From the NCBI RefSeq assembly GCF_016802725.1, contig NC_052668.1:9022001-9086000 (forward strand): a DNA stretch of 64,000 nucleotides, in the 5' to 3' direction. The stretch's first letter is position 1, and the number at the start of each line of letters is the position of its first letter. The notes under the pieces were generated by a model, which saw only the letters and a program-made list of their open reading frames with translations, was not told the origin of the DNA and searched no databases. Below, piece after piece: positions 20,365 through 31,619 of this stretch. The translations under genes were made by a program, and so were the position numbers. The DNA is from Solenopsis invicta. Lineage: Eukaryota > Arthropoda > Insecta > Hymenoptera > Formicidae.

Positions 20365-22400
20365 TTTGGGGCAGGTTGGCCGAGTTGGGTACGGGGCAGG
20401 TTGGCCCAGTCGTAAAATATGAAACGGGAAACAGTTTTAATTATATGCACTGTGCGGATAAACAATAATATAATATTCATGTTAAACGGATAAATATTTC
20501 ATTTCAAGCAACAAACTATGTATTGTTAATATTAAATAAACGAAAACCTAATTTTTGTTAGAATAATACTACTGCAACAAAATGCGGGTATACAAGCGAA
20601 AGAGCGAAAAAAGAATGACAGATAAAGAGGTTTTAAAGAAAGCTGTCATCGTAAAAAAACAGAAAATCGGAGCTGTTGCATCGCAGTATAACATTCCTAA
20701 GCGAACTTTGTCCAGATATTGTTTCAAAACGCGAAACAAGAACCAGGAAAATAATGCGAATGCATCATTGCAAGAAAATATTGCTAATCTGAACATTGGG
20801 TACCAGAGAAATTGACAAGTAAGCTGAAAATAATTGTCTACTCTTGTATCAAAAGTAAAAAAAAAGCAGTTTAATCAATAAAAAACGATTTTTTGATAAG
20901 TTTTACTGCTGATCAAGAAAAAGCACTGGAAAAGTACCTCTTGCGCGCATCGGACATTTATTTTGGTCTGTACCCCAAAGAAGTTCGAAAACTAGCTTTC
21001 CAATATGGAAAGGCAATTCCGGTTACTATGCCAGCGTCTTGGACAGAATATGAATTGGCCGGGAAAGATTGGTTTTGCTCATTCCTCAAGAGAAACAACT
21101 CATTGTCAATACACACTCCAGAAGCAACTAGTCTTGCTCGAGTTTTAAGATTCAACCCTACAAACGTTGCTCGATTTTTCAACAACTTGAAAACAGTCTT
21201 GAAACGATTCAATATTCAAGCAAGCGACATATGGAACGTAGATGAAACAGGAGTTACTACAGTCCAAAGACCAAACCGCATTGTTGCTCGAAAAGGATTC
21301 AAACAAATCGGCAGAATCACATCAGCTGAAAGAGGAACTTTGGTTACGGTTGCTGCCATAGTCGGCATCGGGAAATACAATTCCCCCATATTTCGTTTTT
21401 CCTCGAGTACATTTCCACGACCATTTCATTCGCGATGCTCCCACGGGCAGCGCTGGATCGGCGAATCGAAGTGGCTGAATGACTGAAGATATTTTTGTGG
21501 AGTATGCAAAACATTTTATTCGCCATGTTAAGTCATCTCGCGAAAGAAACGTCCTTCTGTTGCTCGATAATCACGAGTCGCATTTGTCTATTGAAGCGCT
21601 GGATTTATTCAAAAATAATGGTGTCGTTGTCTTGAGCTTTCCACCTCATTGCAGTCATAAACTGCAGCCACTGGATTGGTCTGTTTATAGACCTTTCAAA
21701 ACTTACGTCAATACATTCATGGACGCATGGATAACTAATAACCCAGGGAAGAGGATGACAATTTACGATCTTCCTAGCATTGTTGCTTCAGCATTACCAC
21801 TTGCATGCACGCCGCAAAACATCCAATCTGAATTTCGAGTTTCAGGCGTGTGGTCTTTTAATCCTGAAATTTTCCGTCCTGAGGAATACCTTGCTAGATT
21901 CTCAACCAATCGTCCAAATCTGAATGCTGAGGCAGATCCCGTTCCGATTTCATCGGAACGTTCTCAACAAGTCATCGCTTTGGAAGAAATCCAACCATTT
22001 CAAAAAGCCGATTCTCGCACATCAGATGTAAAACAGCGCAAAGGCAGAAAGCGAAGATCGACAGAAATTTTGACCGACTCGCCAGTTAAGAAAGCTCTGG
22101 AAGAAGAAAAGAAAACCTCGCGAAAAAAACGAGCGAAAAACGCACCCAAGCAAACTGAAGCAGCGGCAAAAGAAGCAAAAAAGGCTCTTAAAAAACAAGC
22201 AACAATTCATGTACATAAATCAACGAGGAACATAAAAAAACAAATACAATGAAGCAATTTTTAAATGTGCGCAATTGATTCAATATATTATTCAATAAAC
22301 AATCGTTTAAAATAAAATAATTACTGCCCTTCTTTAATTTCACGAAATCGGCCAACCTGCCCCGCTGTCGGGGCAGGCTGGCCGCTTTTCCCCGCAGCGT
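20365..22400 (+). mobile_element. pogo/Tigger-like DNA transposon
   Basis: The ends carry GGGGCAGGTTGGCC twice on the left (about 20370 and 20391) and inverted GGCCAACCTGCCCC plus GGGGCAGGCTGGCC on the right (22350-22385). The transposase gene fills the space between. The exact terminal base and TA duplication are uncertain, and the right end may extend to a CTCACTCTCCCCTA motif near 22557. Confidence 0.75.
20582..22252 (+). pseudogene. pogo-like transposase (HTH_psq + CENPB + DDE_1), decayed
   Basis: The N-terminal pipsqueak helix-turn-helix (KKQKIGAVASQYNIPKRTLS) binds the ends. The CENPB-type second domain follows (KEVRKLAFQYG, WFCSFLKRN). The DDE_1 catalytic core shows Asp in IWNVDETGV, Asp in LLLDNHESH and Asp in HKLQPLDWSVY, with 35 residues between the last two (DD35D). 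A lysine-rich tail (KKTSRKKRAKNAPK) resembles a nuclear localisation signal. Lesions: TGA after GYQRN, an ~80-base interruption before FTADQEKALEKYLL that may be a short intron, a frameshift around 21390, and a TGA where Trp is expected just before MTEDIF (21481). It should be non-functional. Confidence 0.88.
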
Positions 22401-22554
22401 TTAATCATTTTTAACTTTTTACAACATAATTTTAAAAATTCTAAACTTTCCGTATATGTAGTCACAGGTTGTACCTTTGAAATGGTCAATTCGTTTTTTT
22501 TTCAAAGGGCCTGGAAAATATAAAAAATCCAAGAATGAAAAAGCGACCAGCCTC

Positions 22555-23110
22555 ACTCTCCCCTACAATATACCCCATCAACCAAACATGAACGAACAGA
22601 TCATTCGGAGAGTCTGCTATCAATTTTTGTTGCTAGAAAGGCAACAGATTTCACACAGACTCTGCAATATCTGCGGTGTCAGCAAACTGCTGTTAGAAAT
22701 TGGACAGAAACTGTTGACATTTAATTCCAGTAAAAATCGAGCAAATAGTGTTGACAGTGCTGTTGTCAGATTGGCGGTAGAAATCAAGCACAACCTACGC
22801 AACACAATCTGACGGCAGACTAGCAGCAGAAATAGAGCACCGCGTGCTGACAAGACCTGGCATCAGATTGGTGGTAACAAACGAGCAGGATCGACGCGAC
22901 AGACTGGCAGCACCACGCGAACACGCCGTGCTGCCAGCACCTAATGTCAGATAGGCGACAGAATTAGAGCAAGACCTGTACAATACAATCTGACGGAGAT
23001 TGTTAGCAGAAATTGAGCACCCCGTGCTAACAGGATCTGACGTCACGCTGGCAGCAGAAATCAAGCAAACTGAGCTATTTTGCATATTTTTAAAATGTGA
23101 CGTCACTCTT
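22555..23110. repeat. Dispersed repeat family C, copy 1
   Basis: Contains CAATCTGACGGCAG, AGCACCCCGTGCTAACA and GCTGGCAGCAGAAATCAAGC words. The stretch around 22975-23060 matches 25695-25790 in inverted orientation. It is non-coding and its ends are unclear. Confidence 0.55.
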
Positions 23111-23376
23111 CATAAATTTATTAAGGGCCTATTCAAACAAACTTGCATAATTGCATGCATAAATAACATATCCGTAAAGAAAGTGATTGATCCATTTTCT
23201 TATGCATTTGCTTAAATATTGCACCAATCAATTTCTTTATGTATGTGTTCTGTCTGTTTCTATTTGCATTCTATACGCTGCAATTTCTATCTACACCTGT
23301 CCGCGATTACGTACAGGAATCCATATCTATCCGCATGTATTGTGTCCAGATTTCTATCTGTATCTGCCCACATATA

Positions 23377-23758
23377 CAGGGTGATTCAGAACGACCCATA
23401 TGTCCCTGTAAAGACGTGTTCTTGAATAAATTCTGAGACGATTTTTCCTGTACGAAAAATTTGTCCGACACTTACTTTTTGAATAATAAGAGGATAGAGT
23501 TAGCGAATCACGGGCCGTGTACACATGGTAGACAAAGGCGGCGCAACTCACCGTCCGACACAGATAAGCGCCCGCGTCGGACGGTGAGTTGCGCCGCCTT
23601 TGTCTACCATGTGTACACGGCCCGTGATTCGCTAACTTTATCCTCTTATTATTCAAAAAGTAAGTGTCGGACAAATTTTTCGTACAGGAAAAATCGTCTC
23701 AGAATTTATTCAAGAACACGTCTTTACAGGGACACATGGGTCGTTCTGAATCACCCTG
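23377..23758. mobile_element. Long palindromic MITE (about 183-bp arms)
   Basis: The element begins CAGGGTGATTCAGAACGACC and reads almost identically on the other strand, with a ~16-base loop near 23567. It is flanked by TA. The two arms differ at only a few bases. The end resembles the D,D41D element (CAGGGTGTTTCAGACCACCC), so the same or a related transposase could have moved it. It has no true gene. Confidence 0.9.
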
Positions 23759-23760
23759 TA

Positions 23761-24030
23761 TAAATAATTAAAACCCATTTCTGGCCATGTTCTGACTAAC
23801 AAAAATAGTCAAAAAAATTGGAATTGGAAATAGGATCAAAGCATAAAAAAATATTATTGATGTAAAAAAAACTTTGCAGAATTCAATTTTGCAATCAATT
23901 AGTATAAATAATTAAAAATTTACTTTAAAAGAGAACTGATTGCGCCAATCGAGTCTACAAGAAAAATTACTAAAGAAACATTGCAAAAATAAATTTTGCA
24001 ACTAATTTGTTTATAACAATTAAGAAAGCA
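23761..24030. other. AT-rich, nothing recognised
   Basis: No gene, RNA or repeat end is supported. Confidence 0.35.
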
Positions 24031-24033
24031 TTA

Positions 24034-25079
24034 AGATGCAATTTCACGCAGCGAGTAAAAGCTGGCGTTTTACCCCCACTCAATCGCAACGCAAAGCAGC
24101 GTTAAAAAGCTAAACGCTATCGCCTCTATCCTTTTCATATAGCGAATAAAAGCTGGCGTTTTACCCTTACTCTATCCAACTCCACCGCAACGCAAAGCAG
24201 CGGCAATTGCTAAGTACATAATCTGACAAAAATGGAGTTGGAATATTATAATCAATATATCAAGTATGTAAAATATTATAAACACACAGTGGCGGTTATA
24301 GCTGAAATTAGAAGACGACGTATAGCTGCTGCAATTGCTGCAATGTATTTGTTAAAAAAAGAAAAAGAAATAGATATAAAAAAAAAATTTTGGGTAGCTC
24401 CGATTTTTGTAAATCGTAATGAGCACAGCTTCTTCTTTGCATCGGGCCGAAATTGTTACTAATGTATTTACCGCTTTTAGGATAAAAATAATATGAATTT
24501 TTATCTATGTAACATTCATTATATCCCTTCATACAAGAGTGCCGATATATTTTTTTACTTTCTTGTATGGTACAAACAATTGTTTTGCACACACCACAAG
24601 TATATGAGGGTATAATAGAATTTCCTACAATATAAAAAACACAGTTATTAACAAAATATAACAAATAAAGCTATCTAACATAAATAAATAAAAAACAAAA
24701 AACAACCTAGCCTAAAAGTATGCTTACTATATGTATATAATATATACTAACTTTGTTTGTATTTTCAGGTGATGTCGATTGATTTAACCTTTTAGTCATA
24801 ATTTTTTTCTTATATATTCACTTCTGGAAGGTAATTAATTTGTAATGTAATATTTAAATTTCAGCGTCATTTTACTAAAAGTTGGACTGTGTCGAACTTT
24901 GAGCGTTTATTCTCTGAATTTGCCACATTGATGAAAATTGATGGAGAAGGGGTAAACGCCAGCGTTTAGTCGCTAAAAGTTGGACTGTGTCGAACTTTGA
25001 GCGTTTATTCGCTGGATTCGCCAAATTGATGGAGAGAGGGTAAAACGCCAGCTTTTATTCGCTGCGTGAACTTGCGCCT
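24034..25079. mobile_element. Harbinger-like element with TTA target duplication
   Basis: Ends AGATGCAATTTCACGCAGCG and the inverted CGCTGCGTGAACTTGCGCCT match at 17 of 20 positions and are flanked by TTA (24031-24033 and 25080-25082). The sub-terminal word AAAGCTGGCGTTTTACCC occurs twice on the left, and its inverted form recurs on the right (one exact, one variant copy). It is about 1 kb and carries only an N-terminal transposase piece, so it is internally deleted. Confidence 0.75.
24232..24462 (+). CDS. N-terminal piece of a Harbinger-type transposase
   Basis: The 76-residue ORF begins MELEYYNQYIKYVKYYKHT and contains a RRRRIAAAIAAMYLL helix. It then has KKKFWVAPIFVNRNEHS, the basic-Trp segment that opens many PIF/Harbinger transposases. 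The catalytic part is missing because the element is internally deleted. It lies inside TTA-flanked Harbinger-like ends, which supports the assignment. Confidence 0.6.
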   Translation: MELEYYNQYIKYVKYYKHTVAVIAEIRRRRIAAAIAAMYLLKKEKEIDIKKKFWVAPIFVNRNEHSFFFASGRNCY

Positions 25080-25082
25080 TTA

Positions 25083-25464
25083 TGCATGTTTCTTGATTCA
25101 TTTTTCCCGTAAAATTGGTTGGAGTAATCAGTTTTCCTCTACAATCAATTTTTAGTAATTTGTTTATAATAATTAGTTGTACAATTGATTTTTGCAAGCT
25201 TATTTTTTATGCCAATGTTTTTTTTATGCTCTAGTACTATTTCCAATTGTTGTTTTTTTGACTATATGACTTTGGGCAGGAACAGATTTTAATTATTTAT
25301 ATAATTTGTACAGTTTATACAGTTTATATAGTTTATTTTAAAAATATTTAAAGCTAAATAATTAAAGGGCTACTGAGAATGTTTGCGCGATACTCAACAC
25401 GATAAATTTCTTCCTGTTAAATCAGCTTTACTTCAAATATAACTTTTTATTAACGATATCACAA
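25083..25464. other. AT-rich, nothing recognised
   Basis: No supported gene or RNA in this interval. Confidence 0.35.
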
Positions 25465-25538
25465 GTGTATGATTAGCTCAATGTTAGCGTATCAGATTAT
25501 TGTCCCGAAATCTTAGGTTCGAATCCCGCCGGCTCCCA
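25465..25538 (+). pseudogene. tRNA-like sequence (A and B box), degenerate
   Basis: ATTAGCTCAATGTTAGCGTA resembles a tRNA D-arm/A box and AGGTTCGAATCCCGCC a T-loop/B box, at normal spacing. The 3' side GGCTCCCA looks like an acceptor strand, but the 5' strand does not pair with it and the T stem is weak. It is more likely a tRNA pseudogene or the head of a SINE than a working tRNA gene. Confidence 0.5.
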
Positions 25539-25689
25539 ATGCGTTTTCAAAAATTGTAAAATAATACGTAATCGTAATTAGTAAGATAGAATATATGCAA
25601 ATTAGATTAACTTATAATAAAAATAAGAGTAAAATCTGCAAAAAAACTGAAAAAAAATTTTTTTATAATAAAAATTTTTGAATAAAAAT

Positions 25690-25979
25690 GCTTGATATTT
25701 GCTGCCAACGTGATAGCAAATTTTGTTAGCACGGGGTGCTCGATTTATGTTAGTAATCTGCCATCAGATTGTGTTGCGCATGTCATGTTCAAATTCTGCC
25801 ACCTATCTGGCGTCATGTGCTGGCAACATGGCGTGCTGTCATTCTGCTAAGAATATCAACAGGTACTATCAACAGAACGTAAGCAGAATTTGAGATCAGT
25901 TGAGTTCAGTCTGCCAACACGTCTTGATCAAATCTGCCGCCAGCCTGCCGACACAGTACTAACATTTTGTTGACTGGGG
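25690..25979. repeat. Dispersed repeat family C, copy 2
   Basis: GTCTGCCAACACGTCTTGATC, GCCAGCCTGCCGA and TAACATTTTGTTGACTGGG also occur at 27830-27932 in the same orientation. The left part matches 22975-23060 inverted. Confidence 0.6.
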
Positions 25980-26212
25980 AGATGTTCCTTTCTCACTCGC
26001 AGGAATTTGACGAAATATGGCTGATGGTCAGTCTCTTATTATAGGATCTCTGGGATCGACTTAGGTTTTAGATGACCTAAAGACGTCCTTAGGCTGAGCT
26101 TAGGACTTCGACGTCCCAAGAACGTCTTGAGGATTGAATTAGAATTTGGACGATTTAAGGACATCTTCAGGCTCAGCTTAGGACTTAGATGTCCCGAGGA
26201 CGTCCTTTGGAT
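25980..26212. repeat. Degenerate GACGTCC/GGACGTC-rich stretch
   Basis: Many GACGTCC and TTAGGACTT words in both orientations give a weak tandem-like pattern around 26040-26210. No gene is supported. Confidence 0.4.
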
Positions 26213-26355
26213 CGGCGGGTCCCAATAGCGCACATCCCAATAGCACATAAACCACTCACAATGGCAGATGCCTAGAGATTTTCCGTAGGTTGGGTTAAAT
26301 AAGTCAAGATGATTAGTTGGTGGGCTATCGGGATGTGCGTTATCGGAACCCTCCC
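26213..26355. mobile_element. 143-bp MITE, 9-bp target duplication (copy 1)
   Basis: The element starts CGGCGGGTCCC and ends GGAACCCTCCC. It is flanked by CCTTTGGAT and CCTTTAGAT, a 9-bp duplication with one change. Each end carries two tandem GATAGCGCAC/GATAGCCCAC-like words in inverted arrangement. Two other copies have exactly the same 143-base length (28609-28751 and 46257-46399). Confidence 0.82.
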
Positions 26356-26829
26356 CCTTTAGATACAGTGTATTGTGTGGGCGACTTAAAATTACGTCCA
26401 GTGGGTATAACGTAGACTGTATATAGAATTCTTTTAGTTTATTTAACATTCCTCGAAAAGTCCTGAAATTTTCATCCTAGTACAATATTTTATGTTCATC
26501 CCATTATTGTCCCCGGACATTCAGGACAAATTCAGGATCATCTCGAGAACGTCTTGTGCTATTAGGATCTTATCATTTTTTTGCACATATGACATCTATT
26601 TGTAAATATGCCGATTTGATTTATCCATCACTAATACGAATAATTGTGCTGACATCAATCTTGATAATTAAGATGCAATTTTTCACTTTAAAACTTTAAT
26701 TAACTTTAGTTCAAATTTTTTAATTACGTAATATTTTTATTAAAAAATTTATTATATTTATTAATTAATATATAATTTATTGAAAATTAAAAATTATATA
26801 AACTAAAATATTCGATTCAAATTAATATA
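26356..26829. other. AT-rich, nothing recognised
   Basis: No supported feature. Confidence 0.35.
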
Positions 26830-27292
26830 CAGGGTGTCAGGTAACGATCGCCCGTGGTTTCGTGGATTGATAAATCAAGTAAAACTGAGTAGAAAAGTCC
26901 TTTACCACTTTTTAATATTTGCCATAGTTAACGAAATAAAAATTAATAAAGTCTGCGAATAAGCGCGTATCACCGCGCGCAAGGACCGCCCGCCGGTCGC
27001 CGAGACGTAGGCAGCCGCGGCTGTAGGCGCGGCGCTGTGCGGTGAGGAAGGAAAAGCAGTAGCTGTTTTTCCTTCCTCACCGCACAGCGCCGCGCCTACA
27101 GCCGCGGCTGCCTACGTCTCGGCGACCGGCGGGCGGTCCTTGCGCGCGGTGATACGCGCTTATTCGCAGACTTTATTAATTTTTATTTCGTTAACTATGG
27201 CAAATATTAAAAAATGGTAAAGGACTTTTCTGCTCAGTTTTACTTGATCTATCAATCCACGAAACCACGGGCGATCGTTACCTGACACCCTG
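26830..27292. mobile_element. Long palindromic MITE (about 225-bp arms)
   Basis: The sequence CAGGGTGTCAGGTAACGATC reads through to a GC-rich core (GGTGAGGAAGGAAAA) and then back again as its reverse complement. It ends ...CCTGACACCCTG and is flanked by TA on both sides. The arms are nearly identical over their whole length with only a short loop near 27063. It has no gene. Confidence 0.92.
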
Positions 27293-27399
27293 TATAAGTA
27301 AAAAAATTAAAAGATTAAAAAGATAAACTGAAAATCAAAAAGGGGAATTATTCATATTTAAAAATTATTAGTAATTTTAGTTATATATGTATTTATGTA

Positions 27400-27421
27400 T
27401 ATATCTGTGTGTGTGCGTGTG

Positions 27422-27485
<64 letters not shown>

Positions 27486-27500
27486 CGTGCGTGCGTATTT
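27400..27500. repeat. (TG)n/(CG)n microsatellite
   Basis: Long alternating GT run passing into GCGCGC and GTGC repeats. Confidence 0.9.
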
Positions 27501-27530
27501 TTTACAAATATTTTAAGACATCTTTTAAGA

Positions 27531-27745
27531 GATTATGTAGATCTTTAATATGTCTATTTAAAATATTTTGAAGATACTTTTAAGATGTCTTTTAGATGTC
27601 TATAAATATCTTTTAGAATTGCTACAAAGATATCTTCAACAAAATCTTTTTGGATATCTTTTAGCAATCTTCTAGATATCTTCTCGAAATATCTTGAAGA
27701 TATCTTTAAGAAGATATCTTTTAGATATCTACAAAACCGCAATGT
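27531..27745. repeat. GATATCTT short tandem/inverted repeat
   Basis: Repeated GATATCTTTTAGA and AAGATATCTT words in both orientations. No gene. Confidence 0.55.
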
Positions 27746-27749
27746 TTTC

Positions 27750-27932
27750 TGGGTGGCGTCAAGTGCTGGCAATACGGCATACTCGCCTGGTGAGGCCACT
27801 TTACTGACACAGGATATCAATAGGTTTTATCAACAAAACGTAAGCAAAAGCTGAGATCAGTTTGCCAACACGTCTTGATCGAAGGCCGCCAGCCTGCCGA
27901 TACAGTGTTAACATTTTGTTGACTGGGATGTT
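27750..27932. repeat. Dispersed repeat family C, copy 3
   Basis: Direct match to 25790-25979, including GCCAACACGTCTTGATCGAA and TTGTTGACTGGG. Confidence 0.6.
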
Positions 27933-28069
27933 ACATATTGCTGCCTCGAGAATAGCCATCCCGGCCTTTTTTAAAGGTTATGTTTATTTCTGCTAATTTG
28001 AGATTGGAAAGCAAAATAAAAATATATATTGTATATTATATACAATATACAATATACATATATACATAT

Positions 28070-28300
28070 TCATATAGCACAGAGAGATTGCAGGAACATT
28101 GCAGAATGATTTCATTGAAACATTGTAATATTGCATATTAATTGCAAAACATTGCTGTAACATTGCTAGAAGATTGCAGCAACATTAAGATGTCCGCTTT
28201 TTGAAATATTGCATTGAAACATCTCAGCAACATTGCAATGTTATAAATTTTTCCAAAACATTCACATAAATATTATTGCACCACATAATTGCAATAAACA
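28070..28300. repeat. GCAACATTGCA-type MITE fragment
   Basis: AGCACAGAGAGATTGCAGG followed by repeated ACATTGCA words. The same end occurs inverted near 45465-45483, where it closes the element that carries a 5S-like segment. Confidence 0.55.
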
Positions 28301-28401
28301 AAACAATATTTTGGTAACATTTTAAAAAACATTTTTTGCAAAAAAAATCTTGGGAATTTATTTTCGAAAATTACCAAGCAGTTACCCGTCCAAGTTGCAG
28401 T

Positions 28402-28545
28402 GGGACGGGATCCAATAGCGCACGGTGCGATAGCCCACCAACCAATCATCTTGACTTATCTAACCCAATCAACGGAAAAACTTTATGCATCGGCCGCTGT
28501 GAGTGGTGGTGTGCTATCGGTCCCGTGTGCTATCGGGATCCGTCC
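28402..28545. mobile_element. MITE related to the 143-bp family, no clear target duplication
   Basis: Begins GGGACGGGATCCAATAGCG and ends inverted. It contains the CCACCAACCAATCATCTTGA core shared with 46257-46399. The flanks do not match, so it may be older or recombined with its neighbour. Confidence 0.65.
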
Positions 28546-28608
28546 AACGTGATAATCCCGCCGTGCGCACAAGAACGTATCACGCTGCCCTCACAATGTG
28601 ATGGGGGC

Positions 28609-28751
28609 GGGCGGATCCTGACAGCGCACGGGACCGATAGCCCACCACCACTCACAATGGCCGATGCCTAGAATTTTTCCGTTGGTTGAGTTAGATAAGT
28701 CAAGATGAATGGTTGGTGGGCTATTGCACCGTGCGCTATCGGATCCCGTCC
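28609..28751. mobile_element. 143-bp MITE, 9-bp target duplication (copy 2)
   Basis: Exactly 143 bases and flanked by GATGGGGGC and AATGGGGGC. It was inserted into a longer repeat (AACGTGATAATCCCGCCGTG...). An uninterrupted version of that repeat is seen at 31500-31610. Confidence 0.85.
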
Positions 28752-28799
28752 AATGGGGGCACGCTGTGATCAATCGCAACGTGATCAAACAAGACCCTC

Positions 28800-28975
28800 C
28801 AGTCCTAATGATGTCCATTTGGCGTCGGAAGGCGGTACATTGTACGTCCAAAGGACGTCTCCTAGATATTTACAAGACACAATTGGTATGTTACTGAACG
28901 TCAAGACATGTCGGACCGCGACGTTCATTGGACGTCCGAAGGACGTCTTTGTGTTGCGTGGGTATATGTATATTT
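28800..28975 (-). repeat. GACGTC-rich dispersed repeat, copy 2
   Basis: Reverse-complement match to 33785-33960. Both begin or end with CCCACGCAACACAAGG-like sequence and contain many GACGTC palindromes. Confidence 0.65.
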
Positions 28976-30215
28976 TATACATTATAGATATTGTTAGCAA
29001 TAAGATTTTATGCAACTGACTGATTTCAACATCCTGTGAGTGAGCAGTGAGGCATAAAAGAAAAAAAAAGGAAAAGACGTTTGAATATAAAAAAAATATT
29101 TTTCTGTTATATATTTTATGTAAAATTAAATCACAAATAAAATATTTAATTTATTTGATGATACATATTGTAATTATTTTGTTATTTAAAGTAATTTTAA
29201 AAAATGACATGGTAATTTAATATAAATAATACTCAAAAATGACTTTTAAAATTTAATTTTATTTGTGATAAAACTTTTAACAAAAATATTTATTCATGTA
29301 ACTCTTAACGTAAATAAATTAATTTTTTAATTACTTTTAGGCACCAACAATCGTGTAAAGGATGATATTGATATATTTAATATTGACATATTTAAATGAT
29401 TTCTCTAATTTGATAAATTAATTTTTTAGCCATTAATTTAGTTTAATTAAAAAAAAATTAACTTATACAACCCTGTTTTTATTAAATATATGTGCATGTA
29501 ATTATAATATTCATACCACTTGCTATTGTTCAACCGTTTTTTTTTGCTTCTTGCAAGGAATTTAATTTGTTTGTTAATTTTGTCCACTTTTTTAAACTCC
29601 TTTTTTCCCATATAGTGCATGATTCTTTTTTCTGATTATATTAAAAAATATCTATTATTTTTGTTAATTGTATTTAATGCTCTTTTTTTTTGTAAAATAA
29701 GTCATCAAAAGTCTTCAAAATTAATATTATAATAATTATTATAATATTTTATCATGTATATATTTTGCATTGATAATTATTTAGAACATCGGGCATCATC
29801 AATAATGTTGATAAAAATATACTTATTTTGTCGCTTTGTATTGAAATACATCAAATAATTATATCTTATCAACATTTTTGATGAGACTCGCGTATTTTAT
29901 AATTATCTTTTTTAATTAAGCCTTATTTTCACGTTGTTATAAAAGTAAACAAAATTATTTGATCCGTAACCAATGTAAAGTGAAAGTAAAGGTTTAAATT
30001 TCTTGTTCGATGTTCATAAAACTAGACGCAGGACATTTACAATTACTAGATTTTAACTGTTTAAAATCTGGTAAGGTTACATTGTTATCGAATTATTTTG
30101 ATACGCCTGTAACAATATTTTCATCAAATATAATCGTTAAAGCCAAGTTACAGAATCATCTGCAGTAACGATTATCGATAGCGCAAGCGACAATTGTCGA
30201 TAAGGTATATACTAT
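28976..30215. other. AT-rich stretch, no gene
   Basis: Long AT-rich sequence with AATTATT, TTAATTTTTT and similar words. No frame resembles a known protein and I see no TIR pair. Confidence 0.5.
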
Positions 30216-31153
30216 GGCTGCGGTCCGATTCGCGCTCACAGTGCTATCAGCGCACTCCCGGTTGGTCCGATTCACTTCCTGAGCGTTTTCTGTAAGCGAA
30301 GTGACGTAATGAATTTGTGACGTCGCGCGCTCACGGTGACCTTTCTTCGAAGGTGGGTCGGCGTGAGCGTTTGCGTCATTTGTGCGGGAAATATGTTTAA
30401 AGTTTACACTTTGACTAGGCGTGTAGAATCTGTTGGGACCGTCAATGTGTTTGGGCGTGTTTTTTCGATAGCGGAAAATATTTTTGCAACCGTTGATTGC
30501 ACAGCACACAATAGTTATAAAATAGTTATAATAATTATGTGAATATTATAAAAATAATTGTCAAAATATTTGATAAATATTTTTATGATCTTACATTCAA
30601 CAGATCATAAATATTTATTATAAATATTATAATAAATATTGTATAAAATATTTAATTTATATTTTAATATTTTATACAATATTTATGATAAGTATAAAAA
30701 ATATTTCCATACTTATTTTTTATTAACAGTAAATATTATATAAAATATTAAAATATAGACAGACAAACAAAATATAAACATTTATTATATTTATGATTTG
30801 TTCCATCTGAGAGCACGAAAATATTTATAAAATATTTTAATAAATATTCGTAAATATTTAAAATAAATATTGTATACTGTCTAGATAACAATATAATCTT
30901 ATTTTTTGAAAATTATTAAATGTACTTTTTAAATTTCTATTTATTATAAAACTTTATTAGTATTTTAAAAAATAAAATAATTTTAGCTTTATTTAGACTA
31001 GGTACCCTACTTAGGTTATGTCCTATGAGTAGCGTTTACAAGTGGTCCGAAACATTTATTGTTGTCAGCGTGCCTTAAGCATGCTAACGAATCGGACCGA
31101 TCATGAGCATCGTGAGGACAGTGAGCACTGTGAGCGTGAATCGGACCGCAGCC
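30216..31153. mobile_element. hAT-type MITE with ~30-bp TIRs
   Basis: The ends GGCTGCGGTCCGATTC...CTCACAGTGCT and the inverted counterpart at 31124-31153 differ at one base. The flanks TATACTAT and TATATTAT are an 8-bp duplication with one change, typical of hAT elements. The inside is AT-rich and non-coding. Confidence 0.8.
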
Positions 31154-31619
31154 TATATTATGTGGGAATGCGCATTCGCCATTTTGGCTCTTAGCAACTG
31201 GCGCGCTCTTCAAAGCCAATGATGTTGAATACACAATGCTGCCAATTCAAAGTCAAATTTAAAAATATATTATACGACATAATAATTTAAGGCTGCTTTT
31301 CTTTTAGAAAACACAGACGACACTTTTAACACAAACCCAGATAACAATTCGTGAGTTCACGTTATTCTCACGACGTGATAATCACGCTGTGCGTGCAAAA
31401 ATGCATCACAGTGCCTTCATAATGTGATGGGCATACGTGTGTACGCGTAAAAACTAGGTCGCATGGTACAATCACCCCGTGATGGGAACATTTCACAGCG
31501 TGAGGATAACGTGATAATTCCGCCGTGCACACAAGAACATATCACGCTGCCCTCATGATGTGATAGGGGCACGCTATGATCAATCGTAACGTGATCAAAC
31601 AAGACCCTCTCGTATATTA

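Noticed and set aside
23354..23763. Two identical-looking ORFs on opposite strands
   Set aside because: They are the two arms of one palindrome translated in mirror image, not genes.
24308..24664. 118-residue minus ORF with a CGVC...HSC pattern
   Set aside because: Overlaps the plus-strand Harbinger-type fragment and the zinc-like pattern is not convincing.
25465..25538. Functional tRNA gene
   Set aside because: Acceptor and T stems do not pair properly.
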